Below are positions 29,439 to 39,000 of a stretch of DNA of 55,798 nucleotides, piece by piece; position 1 is the first letter of the stretch, and every line of letters starts with the position of its first letter. The notes under the pieces are model-generated. The model ran no database searches and was not told where the DNA came from. It worked only from the letters and a program-made list of their open reading frames with translations. Source of the DNA: Pseudomonas proteolytica. Lineage in GTDB: Bacteria > Pseudomonadota > Gammaproteobacteria > Pseudomonadales > Pseudomonadaceae. The stretch is taken from the NCBI RefSeq assembly GCF_007858275.1, contig NZ_VFEV01000043.1, positions 1 through 55,798 on the forward strand, in the 5' to 3' direction. The position numbers and the translations under genes are program-made.

Positions 29439-32400
29439 ATGTCTACGATCGCTGAGCTTGGCATTGCGGTAAATTCAGGCGAAGCGGTCAAGGCCACCTC
29501 CGACCTGGAGAATCTCGCGAAGGCCGGCGCCAAGGCTGAGAAAGCGGCTGATGGTGTGTCTGCCGGCTTCGACAAGGCGGCGACCGCAACGGCGGATCTG
29601 TCGGCGTCTGAGCGCAAGCTTTCCGAGACGCTCGACGAGGCCAAGGCCCGCCTTCTGGCAACGGCGAAGGCTTCCCTGGAGTCGAGCGAGTATTACCAGC
29701 GCTTGACCACCAGCGTGAACACCAACGCTTCCGCCATGGAGTCGTCTGGATCGTCGGTCAGCAGCCTGGCTTCGCTTCAGCGGCGCTTGCAGGCTGAATC
29801 GGATGCGCTTGTCGGCTCCACTGATCGGCAGGCCGAGGCAACCAAGAAGGCGGCTGCGGCGACCGGCGCGCAGGCCGAAGGGCTGCAAGAGCTGCTCAGC
29901 AAGCTCAACCCAACGATGGCTGCGCTCGACAAGCTCGATCAGCAGCAGGCGCAGCTGCAGAAGTACAAGGCCGCCGGCGTCATTAATGCCGATACCTTCC
30001 GCGAATACTCGACACGCATCGACGCGTCCCGGCAGAAGCTGGGCGAATTCGATGAGGGGCTTCGAAAAACCGGTATCAGTTCGGGGCAGACGCAGGCGGC
30101 GCTTCGGCAATTGCCTGCGCAGTTCACGGACATCTTCACCAGCCTGGCGGGCGGGCAGAACCCGCTACTGGTACTGATTCAGCAGGGCGGCCAGATCAAG
30201 GACTCTTTCGGCGGCATTGGCCCGACGATGGACGCCCTGAAAGACAAGTTCCGGTCGTTGTTTTCTGGTGGCGCCGGTGCTGCTGTGCTGGGGGAATCCC
30301 TCGCAGGTATCGCCTCGGGCGCGAAGGACACCGCCGAGAACGCGGGCGAGGCAAGCGAAAGCCTGTCAGACCTGGCTGAAAGTTCGAACACCGCAGCGGA
30401 AGCCGCTGAGAACGCCAAGAAGGCTGTCGGAGCTATTGGTCCAGCAGTCAGTGGTGTGACGTTTAGTCTTGCGGGAATGGCGCTCGCTGTGGTCGCAGCA
30501 GTTGCTGTGCTGGGAACGTTGATCTATGGCTACAACACCGGCAGTCAGGAGGCGGATGAGTACAAGAAGGCGCTGATCCTCACTGGCAACGCAGCTGGCA
30601 CATCTGCTGGGCAACTGGCTGATCTTGCGCAACAGGTGAGCGCAACCAACGGCACCACCAGCGAGGCTGCTGCATCGCTCGCCAAGCTGGCAGCCAGCGG
30701 CGTGGTAGCCGGTGGAAGCTTCAAAGATATCGCGGATGCTGCGGCGGCCATGGAAGACGCTACCGGTAAATCGGTGGATGCCACCATCGCTGAGTTCGTC
30801 AAGATCGCGAAGGACCCGGTTGCAGCAGCCAAAGAGCTGAACGATCAGTACCACTTTCTGACCGCATCGGTTTATTCGCAGATCGTTGCACTTAAGGAGC
30901 AGGGCGACACCATCGGCGCGGCCAAGCTGCTGACTGATACCTACGCGGATACCGTCAAAAGCCGATCCACGGAGATCACCGACAATCTGGGCTTCATAGA
31001 AAAAGCCTGGAAAGGCATCACCGACGAAGCAAAGAAATCGCTGGATGCGATCAAGAACATTGGTCGTGACGAAGGGCCAGCAAAAAGGATTATCGATTTA
31101 ACGCAGAAAGTCGCTTTTGCAGAGAGCGCGCTCAAGGCCGACCCTAAAGATAGCGATGCCAAAAAGAAGCTTGCAGAGTCCAAGCTAGAGCTCGACTTCC
31201 TCGTAAAGCAGCGGGATACCCAGGACGCAATAAACAAGGCCCAGGCCCTCTATCAGAGCAAGCAGGATAAGGCTCAGGATTCGCAGCGGACATTCGATGC
31301 GAGAGAAAAATCATTCCGTACCAACGAGCAGAAGCGTAATGCTGAACTCAAGGAGCTGGATCGGGAGCTGAAGTCGTTTCGTGATGCAGATCCGAACGAC
31401 CCGCGCCTTGAGCAGTCGCGGGTAGACAAGCAGCGCGCGAACATCAATGCCAAGTTCAAGGACCCCAAGGGTGCATCATCCGCCGGCGCTGTAGACCTCA
31501 CGGCATACAACGATGCGCAGAACGCGCTCAAGGGTATTCAGGACGAATACGCCAACACCCAGAAGCAGTTGGACGCCGCGCAGAAGGCCGGGTTGATCTC
31601 GCAAGCTGATTACGCGATACAGCGTGCAGTTTTGATCAGAGCTGAAAAGGACGAGGTAACCGCCGGTTACGAAGCGGAGATATCCGCTCTTGAAGCCGCC
31701 CAGGGCAAAAAGACCACCACCGCCGCGCAAAGCATCGAGCTAGATAAGAAGATTGCCGACGCGCGAGCAGGGATGGTAAAGGCGCAGAAGGACGCCGACA
31801 GCCAGCTAGAGGTGCTGGCTACCAATGAGACCGGGCGACTCGCCAAGCAGGAGCGGGCTATCAGCTCATACGTGCAGGCGCTGGGGCAGCAACAGCGGGC
31901 CCTGGAGCTTGCCGGCCAGCGTGCAGTGCTCGGCGTTGGCCAGGGAGATCGGCAGAACGCGCTCAACGGAGAGCTGAACAGTCAGCAAGATCGGTTTGCT
32001 CAGCAGTCGCTGGATCTGGAAAACCAGCGCTCCGATCCATCGCGCAATATGTCGGACGAAGAGTTCACCCGAAAATCGCAGGCGCTCGCCGATGCGAACA
32101 AGAAGGCGACCGACCAGATCCGGCAAAACTACGCGGATGTGGAGGCCGCTCAGGGCGATTGGACGAAGGGCGCTACATCGGCCTGGGCCAACTACCTGGA
32201 TTCGGCGCAAAACATCGCAGGGCAGACCAAGAGCCTGTTCGGCAACGCGTTCAGCTCGATGGAGGATTCAATCGTCAACTTCGCCATGACCGGGAAGCTG
32301 TCGTTTGCTGACTTCACCAAGTCGATCCTGGCAGACATGGCGCGCATTGCCACCCGCCAGGCCAGTTCGGCATTGTTGGGCAGTTTGGTGGGGGCAGCGG

Positions 32401-32885
32401 CCAGCTACTTGGGCGGCAGCGCCGCGGGTGGCGGCAATGGGCTGGCAGCTGGGTCTGCTGGTGCCACATCGTCAAACCTCGGCGCGTCCTCGGCCGGTTA
32501 TTCAGGTACCTACCTCAGTGGCTTCAGGGCAACTGGCGGCCCCGTTGATCCGAACTCTCTGTACCAGGTGAACGAACTCGGTCCAGAGCTCTACAACGAG
32601 GGAGGGAAGTCGTACCTGATGACGGGTGCAAACGGCGGGAGTGTTACGCCACTTACTTCAGGGGGCGGCGCAGGTTTGTCGGGTATTTCTGGAGCCGGGG
32701 CTGCGCAGATCAGTGTTTCGGTAACGCTTAACAGTGATGGATCGAGCAAGACGGAAACGAACACCCCAGGCCTTGAGCAGTTCGGCAAGGATATTGGGGC
32801 GTTCGTTGATACTCGGTACAGGAAGCTTTTATCTATGGATCTGCGTCCTGATGGAGCCATTGGCAGGGCAATGAATCGTCGATGA
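29439..32885 (+). CDS. Tape measure protein (lambda H-like)
   Basis: 1148 residues, MSTIAELGIAVNSGEAVKAT. The N-terminal part has coiled coils (about 20-200) and hydrophobic Gly/Ala-rich stretches near 340-370 (AGMALAVVAAVAVLGTLIYG), a membrane-active segment common to these proteins. A middle helical domain (about 570-840) and a C-terminal tail domain (AGGGNGLAAGSAG to the end) follow. The product sets tail length (about 0.15 nm per residue), so a tail near 170 nm is expected. The gene follows the chaperone pair as in lambda. Confidence 0.93.
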   Translation: MSTIAELGIAVNSGEAVKATSDLENLAKAGAKAEKAADGVSAGFDKAATATADLSASERKLSETLDEAKARLLATAKASLESSEYYQRLTTSVNTNASAMESSGSSVSSLASLQRRLQAESDALVGSTDRQAEATKKAAAATGAQAEGLQELLSKLNPTMAALDKLDQQQAQLQKYKAAGVINADTFREYSTRIDASRQKLGEFDEGLRKTGISSGQTQAALRQLPAQFTDIFTSLAGGQNPLLVLIQQGGQIKDSFGGIGPTMDALKDKFRSLFSGGAGAAVLGESLAGIASGAKDTAENAGEASESLSDLAESSNTAAEAAENAKKAVGAIGPAVSGVTFSLAGMALAVVAAVAVLGTLIYGYNTGSQEADEYKKALILTGNAAGTSAGQLADLAQQVSATNGTTSEAAASLAKLAASGVVAGGSFKDIADAAAAMEDATGKSVDATIAEFVKIAKDPVAAAKELNDQYHFLTASVYSQIVALKEQGDTIGAAKLLTDTYADTVKSRSTEITDNLGFIEKAWKGITDEAKKSLDAIKNIGRDEGPAKRIIDLTQKVAFAESALKADPKDSDAKKKLAESKLELDFLVKQRDTQDAINKAQALYQSKQDKAQDSQRTFDAREKSFRTNEQKRNAELKELDRELKSFRDADPNDPRLEQSRVDKQRANINAKFKDPKGASSAGAVDLTAYNDAQNALKGIQDEYANTQKQLDAAQKAGLISQADYAIQRAVLIRAEKDEVTAGYEAEISALEAAQGKKTTTAAQSIELDKKIADARAGMVKAQKDADSQLEVLATNETGRLAKQERAISSYVQALGQQQRALELAGQRAVLGVGQGDRQNALNGELNSQQDRFAQQSLDLENQRSDPSRNMSDEEFTRKSQALADANKKATDQIRQNYADVEAAQGDWTKGATSAWANYLDSAQNIAGQTKSLFGNAFSSMEDSIVNFAMTGKLSFADFTKSILADMARIATRQASSALLGSLVGAAASYLGGSAAGGGNGLAAGSAGATSSNLGASSAGYSGTYLSGFRATGGPVDPNSLYQVNELGPELYNEGGKSYLMTGANGGSVTPLTSGGGAGLSGISGAGAAQISVSVTLNSDGSSKTETNTPGLEQFGKDIGAFVDTRYRKLLSMDLRPDGAIGRAMNRR

Positions 32886-32888
32886 CTG

Positions 32889-33104
32889 TTAGGTCAGGGA
32901 GGACCGCACCTTGTCGAGCACTAGTTTTTCTAGCTGATTGAAGGTGAGATCGCGCGCGCCTTCATGCTCAAAGGTGACGCCGATTCTGCCCCCGCCCTGG
33001 CCGCCGGGTATGTCGAGGCGAACATCGACGCTGCCGCAGATGCTTGATTTTCCCGACTCTGCGAAGTGGTCATCGACACTCAGTTCCAACACTTTAAGTT
33101 CCAT
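32889..33104 (-). CDS. Leftward gene inside the late operon, 71 aa (candidate moron)
   Basis: MELKVLELSVDDHFAESGKS, a small beta-rich protein with GAGG-type ribosome site (AAGAGGC, 5 nt spacer), between the tape measure stop and the minor tail protein M. It is on the opposite strand to all late genes, starting at 33104 and ending 3 nt from the tape measure stop. It is plausible as a lysogen-expressed accessory gene. I cannot identify a promoter with confidence. Function unknown. Confidence 0.6.
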   Translation of the reverse strand: MELKVLELSVDDHFAESGKSSICGSVDVRLDIPGGQGGGRIGVTFEHEGARDLTFNQLEKLVLDKVRSSLT

Positions 33105-33150
33105 AAACGCCTCTTTCCTTGATTAAAAAATCATTCTATCCGGAGCCGTC

Positions 33151-33489
33151 ATGGTAATCGAGACTTTCGCCTGGGCAACGCAGAATGGGGATTCGCCAAC
33201 ATTTGAATACAGGACCAGAGAGTCCCGGTTCGGTGGAGGCTACAAGCAAGTTGTTGGTGATGGGCCAAACAATAAAGAGGACTCATACCCAATCACGCAC
33301 ACCGGTAGCAAGGCGAGAGTGCTTGAAGTTATGGCCTTCTTCGACCGGCACGGCGGAGCGAAGGCGTTCCTCTGGACAACCCCGCTTGGCGAGCTTGGGC
33401 TTTTCACATGCAAGGATCCTGTACCGACGCCCGTCGGCGGCGGGGTCTTCAAGCTGACGGCGACGTTCGAGCGTGCGTTCCACCCATAA
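33151..33489 (+). CDS. M: Minor tail protein M
   Basis: 112 residues, MVIETFAWATQNGDSPTFEY. It shares the Phage_min_tail pattern (FRTRESRFGGGYKQVVGDG...GAKAFLWTTPLGELGLF), found in lambda gpM, which joins the tail tip. Gene order M-L-K-I-J is the same as in lambda. ATG at 33151. Confidence 0.88.
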   Translation: MVIETFAWATQNGDSPTFEYRTRESRFGGGYKQVVGDGPNNKEDSYPITHTGSKARVLEVMAFFDRHGGAKAFLWTTPLGELGLFTCKDPVPTPVGGGVFKLTATFERAFHP

Positions 33490-33498
33490 GGAGCTCCC

Positions 33499-34248
33499 AT
33501 GTCACTTATCAGTGATATCCAGACTCTAGAGCCTGGTAGTGAAGTACTGCTGTTTGAGTTGGATGGCTCCGACTATGGAGCTGACATCTTAAGGTTTCAC
33601 GGTCACGCCATTCCGCACACGCCCGAGGATTTGTTGGCTGCAGGCGTGAATGCAGACCAGTTGCCTGCCAAATCCATCTGGTGGCAGGGAAACGAGTATG
33701 CCGCCTGGCCAATGCAGATCGACGGGATCGAGGCAAATTCGGACGGCACCGCAGTGCGGCCAACATTGACGGTGGGTAACGTCAACGGTCGTATTACGGC
33801 GCTTTGTTTGGCTTTCGACAATCTGCTCGAATTCCAACTGACGATGCATCTCACCCTGGCTCAGTACCTGGACGCTGCCAACTTCCCCGAGGGCAATCCC
33901 GAGGCTGATCCGGGGGAGGAGGCGCTTGAGGTTTGGTACGTGGATCAGAAGATATCTGAGAACGGCACCACTGTGGCTTGGGAGCTCGCCAGCCCCGGCG
34001 ACGTTGGTGGTGAGACGATCGGTCGGCAGATGACAACCCTGTGCCACTGGGCGATGACCAACGGCTACCGAGGGCCGAACTGCGGATACACCGGCCCTTA
34101 CCGCGACAAGGATGGCAACCTGACCGACAACCCCGTGCTGGACGAGTGCGACGGTTGTATGGGTACCGGGTGCGTACCGCGTTTTGGCGTCGGCAACCCG
34201 CTGCCGTACGGGGGATTTCCCGCTGTGTCCCTCATCGCCAGGAGCTGA
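33499..34248 (+). CDS. L: Minor tail protein L (iron-sulfur tail tip)
   Basis: 249 residues, MSLISDIQTLEPGSEVLLFE. The C-terminal region contains a four-cysteine pattern (CHWAM...NCGYTG...CDGCMGTGC, about residues 181-228) which in lambda gpL binds a [4Fe-4S] cluster. The rest is the family's beta-rich tail-tip domain. It partners with M, K, I and J at the tail tip. Confidence 0.88.
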   Translation: MSLISDIQTLEPGSEVLLFELDGSDYGADILRFHGHAIPHTPEDLLAAGVNADQLPAKSIWWQGNEYAAWPMQIDGIEANSDGTAVRPTLTVGNVNGRITALCLAFDNLLEFQLTMHLTLAQYLDAANFPEGNPEADPGEEALEVWYVDQKISENGTTVAWELASPGDVGGETIGRQMTTLCHWAMTNGYRGPNCGYTGPYRDKDGNLTDNPVLDECDGCMGTGCVPRFGVGNPLPYGGFPAVSLIARS

Positions 34249-34251
34249 AAA

Positions 34252-35007
34252 ATGCGCAAACACATCATTGCGGCTATCCAGGCGCATGCGGCAGCCGAGT
34301 ACCCGAAAGAGTGCTGCGGGCTTTTGATTTCCGTGGGCCGGGCGCAGAAGTACTTCCCGTGCCGGAACATCGCCATGGAGCCGAATGAAGAATTCCAGCT
34401 CGATCCCGAGGACTATGCCGCGGCTGAAGATATTGGCGAGGTGATGGGGGTTGTCCATTCACACCCTGATGCGACCTCCAGGCCATCACCTCACGACTTG
34501 GCCATGTGTGAGGCCACGGCCTTGCCCTGGCACATTTTGTCTTGGCCTGAAGGGGATATAAGGACGATCACACCGACAGGCAGTGTGCCGCTACTCAAGC
34601 GACCGTTTGTTCATGGAGTTTGGGACTGTTGGGCGGTATGCGCCGAGTGGTACCAGCGTGAGTGGGGGCTGGAGTTCGAAGCCTTCCAGCGTGCCGATGG
34701 CTGGTGGGAGAGTGCTGATAGCGCCAGCCTGTACGAGCAACATTATGAGGCCGCTGGGTTCATCCGAGTAGACAGACCGCAGCGTGGCGACATGATCGTG
34801 ATGGCTGTAGGTCGCACTGCGCACCCGAACCACGCCGGCATCTATCTGGGCAGTGCCCCCGCGCTACCCGGTGAGCAGACCGAGGTCTTCGGCTCCGGTC
34901 CGTTCCTGCTGCACCACCTGTATGGCAGGCCGTCAGAAATCATCGTTTTTGGTGGGCCATGGTTCGACCGGACCCGCCTGGTGCTGCGCCACCATGATGC
35001 GAGGTGA
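34252..35007 (+). CDS. K: Tail assembly protein K (JAMM + NlpC/P60)
   Basis: 251 residues. N-terminal JAMM/Mov34 metalloprotease-like domain with HSHPDATSRPSPHD (about 69-82), preceded by the CCGLLISVG strand. C-terminal NlpC/P60 domain with the cysteine in WDCWAVCAEW (about 126) and the histidine region PNHAGIYLG (about 195-203). K works in tail-tip maturation and may cut peptidoglycan during infection. It overlaps nothing and follows L by 3 nt. Confidence 0.9.
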   Translation: MRKHIIAAIQAHAAAEYPKECCGLLISVGRAQKYFPCRNIAMEPNEEFQLDPEDYAAAEDIGEVMGVVHSHPDATSRPSPHDLAMCEATALPWHILSWPEGDIRTITPTGSVPLLKRPFVHGVWDCWAVCAEWYQREWGLEFEAFQRADGWWESADSASLYEQHYEAAGFIRVDRPQRGDMIVMAVGRTAHPNHAGIYLGSAPALPGEQTEVFGSGPFLLHHLYGRPSEIIVFGGPWFDRTRLVLRHHDAR

Positions 35008-35037
35008 TACATTGAGCGCTTTCGAGGGAGAGAAGAA

Positions 35038-35382
35038 ATGCGAATTCTGATCGGGGCGTTGGGCTTGGCGTTGGTCGCGGGGTGTGTTTCTCCAGCAGAT
35101 CTGGAAAGTAATAAGCCGAGTATTGCGGCGAACACCAAGAAAGACCCAAAAAGGTACGCGCTCTGTGTGTTCCCGAAATGGCAGGCAGCCAGAACAGATT
35201 CATCGATGGTCGAGACTGAATCCGGGTATCGGCTATGGGTCGCGAGCAACAACATGGCGGACGAGCTTCTTGATATCACAAAAAACGCTGATGGTAGCTC
35301 TGTAACTCTGCGGCAGCGAATGCCGTGGTCGGCGATGCTTGGGCGATCCAGCATAGAATCGGCGGTTAAGTCTTGCCTCTAA
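35038..35382 (+). CDS. Small lipoprotein inside the tail-tip gene cluster (candidate superinfection factor)
   Basis: 114 residues. MRILIGALGLALVAGCVSPA has a clear lipobox (LVAGC, Cys at 16), so the mature protein would be a lipoprotein. The remaining sequence (KKDPKRYALCVFPKWQAARTDSSM...) has a second cysteine near 43 and a third at the C-terminus (KSCL). It is an insertion between K and I relative to lambda. Lipoproteins in this phage setting often act as superinfection exclusion or surface-modification factors, but here this is inference only. Confidence 0.65.
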   Translation: MRILIGALGLALVAGCVSPADLESNKPSIAANTKKDPKRYALCVFPKWQAARTDSSMVETESGYRLWVASNNMADELLDITKNADGSSVTLRQRMPWSAMLGRSSIESAVKSCL

Positions 35383-35400
35383 TTACACGACCAACCAAGG

Positions 35401-35420
35401 CCGCCTACGGGCGGTTTTTT
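35401..35420 (+). terminator. Inter-gene hairpin upstream of tail protein I
   Basis: CCGCC-tacg-GGCGG with TTTTTT following, then ATTGCCAGGAGAAAAG and the ATG of I. It also marks the end of the lipoprotein gene. Confidence 0.75.
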
Positions 35421-35437
35421 ATTGCCAGGAGAAAAGT

Positions 35438-36022
35438 ATGGCTGCAACGGTAGTGCACTACACCCCTATGGCCAGCATAAAGTTCTCGGGCTCTCTGGCG
35501 CAGAGGTTTGGCCGCCTGCATCGCAGGCAAATTGACTCAGGTTCTGGCTGGGAAGTTTTTCGGGCACTGAACGCGACCCTGGAGGGCTTCGAGGAAGAAA
35601 TCAAACGGCTTGGCCGCTTAGGGATGCGCTTCGCTATTTTCAGAAACAGAAAAAACGTTGGCCCGGATGAGCTCGGTCGTGGCGGAACCAAAGAAATTCG
35701 AATCGTGCCGGTAGTGGAAGGCAGTAAGCGAGGAGGAATTCTGCAAACGATAATTGGTGCGGTATTACTTGTGGCGAGTATTTGGTTTCCTTCTCTGGCT
35801 CCGGCCGGTATCGCAATGGTCGCTGGTGGCGTAATCCAAATGCTAAGCCCTCAGGCCAAAGGCCTTTCCCAGAGCGGAAATCCTGAAAACATGCCTTCCT
35901 ACGCTTTCGGATCTGCCAAGAACACTACGGCTAGCGGCAACCCGGTCCCGATCTGCATCGGCCGGCGCCGGTGGGGTGGGGCGATCATCTCTGCCTCGAT
36001 CTACGCCCAAGACAAGGCGTAG
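35438..36022 (+). CDS. I: Tail assembly protein I
   Basis: 194 residues, MAATVVHYTPMASIKFSGSL. It matches the lambda I layout: globular N-terminus, two hydrophobic central stretches (GGILQTIIGAVLLVASIWFP, APAGIAMVAGGVIQML), and a C-terminal PVPICIGRRRWGG motif. I is needed for tail-tip assembly with K and J. The ATG follows the repeat-type GGAGAAAA ribosome site. Confidence 0.88.
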   Translation: MAATVVHYTPMASIKFSGSLAQRFGRLHRRQIDSGSGWEVFRALNATLEGFEEEIKRLGRLGMRFAIFRNRKNVGPDELGRGGTKEIRIVPVVEGSKRGGILQTIIGAVLLVASIWFPSLAPAGIAMVAGGVIQMLSPQAKGLSQSGNPENMPSYAFGSAKNTTASGNPVPICIGRRRWGGAIISASIYAQDKA

Positions 36023-36045
36023 CGCTCATCACCAAATATTACAGA

Positions 36046-36067
36046 ACGCCTCCGGGCGTTTTTTTAT
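36046..36067 (+). terminator. Inter-gene hairpin upstream of J
   Basis: ACGCC-tccg-GGCGT with a 7-T run, then ATGCCTGGAGAAAAACG and the GTG of J. Nearly the same design as at 35401. Confidence 0.75.
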
Positions 36068-36081
36068 GCCTGGAGAAAAAC

Positions 36082-39000
36082 GTGGACGCAGCAGCTCACA
36101 TTGATGTTACCGGTTCGAAGGGTGGCGAGAAGAAGCCGAAGGCCCCGGTAGAGGCGCCGGACAGTCTCCGCTCCACGAACATTGCCAAGATCCTGCTGGC
36201 GGTGGGCGAGGGCGAGTTTGATGGCACGCCGGCCGCGCGTGACATTTATCTCGACAACACGCCGATCATGGACGCCAACGGAAATCTAAATTTCCCGGGC
36301 GTGAAGTGGGAGTGGCGGCCAGGCACGGTGGAGCAGGAATACATACGGGGTATCCCTTCAGTTGAAAACGAAACCACCGTCAACGTCGAGCTGCGTAGTG
36401 ACAATCCCTTCACCCGCACATTGAGTAACATCCAACTCTCCAGGCTGCGCGTGCGATTCGCTTGGCCGCGCCTGGTGAGCCAAGACGGCAGCGGCAACAC
36501 CAATGGCTATCGGATCGAGTACGCCATCGACATCTCTACCGATGGCGGCGCGTTCGTGGAATCGCTGCGCGGGGCTGTGGACGGCAAGACCACCAACGGT
36601 TATCAGCGCTCCGAGCCCGTGAGTCTCCCGAGCGCCACTTTAGGCTGGGCCTTCCGAGTGCGCCGCCTCACCCCGAACGCCAACGCCGGAACGATCGCTG
36701 ACACGATGACCATCGCGGGATACACCGAGATCATCGACCAGAAACTGCGGTACCCGAATACCGCGCTGCTGTACATCGAGTTCGACGCCGAGCAGTTCCA
36801 GAACATCCCGGCTGTTACCGTCAACTGCAACGGCCAGCGCTGGCCAGTACCGAGCAACTATGACCCCGTATCTAGGACCTACACCGGGGCGTGGGATGGC
36901 ACGTTCAAACTGGCCTGGACGAACAATCCGGTGTGGGCTACCTACGGCATCTGCATCAATGATCGTTTTGGCCTTGGCAAGCGCATCCAGAGCTGGATGG
37001 TCGACAAATGGGAGATGTACCGCATCGGCCAATACTGTGATCAACAGGTGTCGAACGGGGTTGGAGGCATGGAGCCGCGCTATCTGTGTGATCTGAACCT
37101 GCAAGGCAAGGTCGAGGCCTGGACGCTGCTGCGTGACCTGTCGGCAATCTATCGCGGAATGGTTTACTGGGCGCAGGGCTCGCTGTACATGCAGGCCGAC
37201 ATGCCGCGCGCGCAGGACATCGATTACACCTTCACCCGTTCGAATGTCATCGACGGCGACTTCGTCTACGGCGGCGCCGAGCGTGACACGCATTACAGTC
37301 GCGCCCTGGTCAGCTATGACAACCCGCTCAACAACTTCGACACCGATGTAATACCGGTGACTGACGCAGCCCTCCAGCGCCGGTACCGCGACCGGCCCAT
37401 TGAAATCTCGGCGATCGGCTGCACGCGGGCCAGTGAGGCCCAGCGCCGCGGCAAGTGGGCGCTGCTCAGTAACAGCCAAGACCGCACCGTATCGTTCAAG
37501 ACGGGCATGGAAGGGGCGAGCGTCTTGCCAGGTTTCGTGATACCCGTCGCTGACGAGCTGGTGGCGGGAAGGCCGAATGGCGGGCGCATCTCTGCGGTGT
37601 CGGGACGCGCCGTGACGTTGGACCGTGACACGCCGGTGAAGGCCGGTGACCGCTTGATCGTCAACCTTCCGAACGGTACGGCTCAGGCAAGGACCGTAGA
37701 GTCTGTTGCCGACCGCACCGTGACGGTGACCACTGTTTACACGCTGCAGCCCGAGCCGCAACTGCAATGGGCGATTGACTACGAGGATCTGGCCGTTCAG
37801 TTGTTCCGCGTGCTCAAGCGCAAGCGCACAGCCGAAGGTGAGTACGAGTTCACCGCCCTGGAGTTCAACCCCGGCAAGTTCGCGGCGATCGACAACGGCG
37901 CCAAACTGGAAGAGCGCCCAATCAGCGTTATCCCGGTGACCACCGTCCCGGCCCCGGTCAGCGTCAACCTGACCTCTGGTCACGCTATTGATCAGGGTAT
38001 CGCGGTAAACACACTGACGATTGAGTGGCCTGCGGTTGAGGGGGCGGTCGCCTATGACATTGAGTGGCGCAAGGACAGCAACAACTGGATCAAGCTGCAG
38101 CGCACTGGCTCGACCAGTGTAGATGTCACGGGTATTTACTCGGGGGCGTATCTGGCCCGGGTGCGTGCGGTGAGCGCCTTTGACATCACATCGCAATGGC
38201 GAAACTCGATCCTGACCAACCTGGAAGGCAAAGTCGGCCTTCCGCCGGCGGTGGCGTTCCTGACCACCACCAGCATGGTCTATGGCATCGGCATCCAGTG
38301 GGGTTTTCCACCAGGTGCAGAGGACACCCAGCGCACGGAGGTCTGGTATAGCGAGTCGCCGGACCTGACGACGGCCGAGAAGCTGAGCGATTTCAGCTAC
38401 CCCCAAGCGTCTCATGAGATGTACATCCCCGTGGCCGGCGCGTCGTTCTTCTTCTGGGCTCGGCTAGTTGACCGCACCGGCAATATTGGACCGTTCTACC
38501 CGGTACCCGGCGCAGTAAACGGCGCATCAAGTTCCGTCCAAAGCGAATACGAGAAACACTTCGAAGGGATGATCAGCAAAGGTTCGCTGTACCAGAGCCT
38601 GCGCGAAGAGATCGAGCTGATCTCTGGCGATGGGCCTGGGTCCGTCAATGATCGGCTGACGGAGGCCAAGGCAGAGCTGGAGGGGCTGCTGGGACAGATC
38701 ACCGGGGCAGAGCCATACGACCCTGCGAAGCCATACGGCGCCGGCGCATTCACGCAAAAGGATGGGCACCTGTACCAGGCGACTGGCCCGGTACCGGCCG
38801 GCGAAGCACCGCCAAACCCGCTGTACTGGAAGGATATCGGCACGATCCTGCAAACCACCGACGCGCTGGCCCAGCAGGTTCAACTGGTCACCAGCATGAT
38901 CGAAGAGATCGAGGGCCAGGTGGTGGCCACCGCGACATCGGTTGAGGCATTGCGCTCGGCCGCCCGTGGCGATGATGGTGCGGGCGACCTGGCGGACGCG

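Noticed and set aside
36640..38415. 591-codon minus frame opposite J
   Set aside because: Antisense to a clear J gene, with no ribosome site or recognisable domain.
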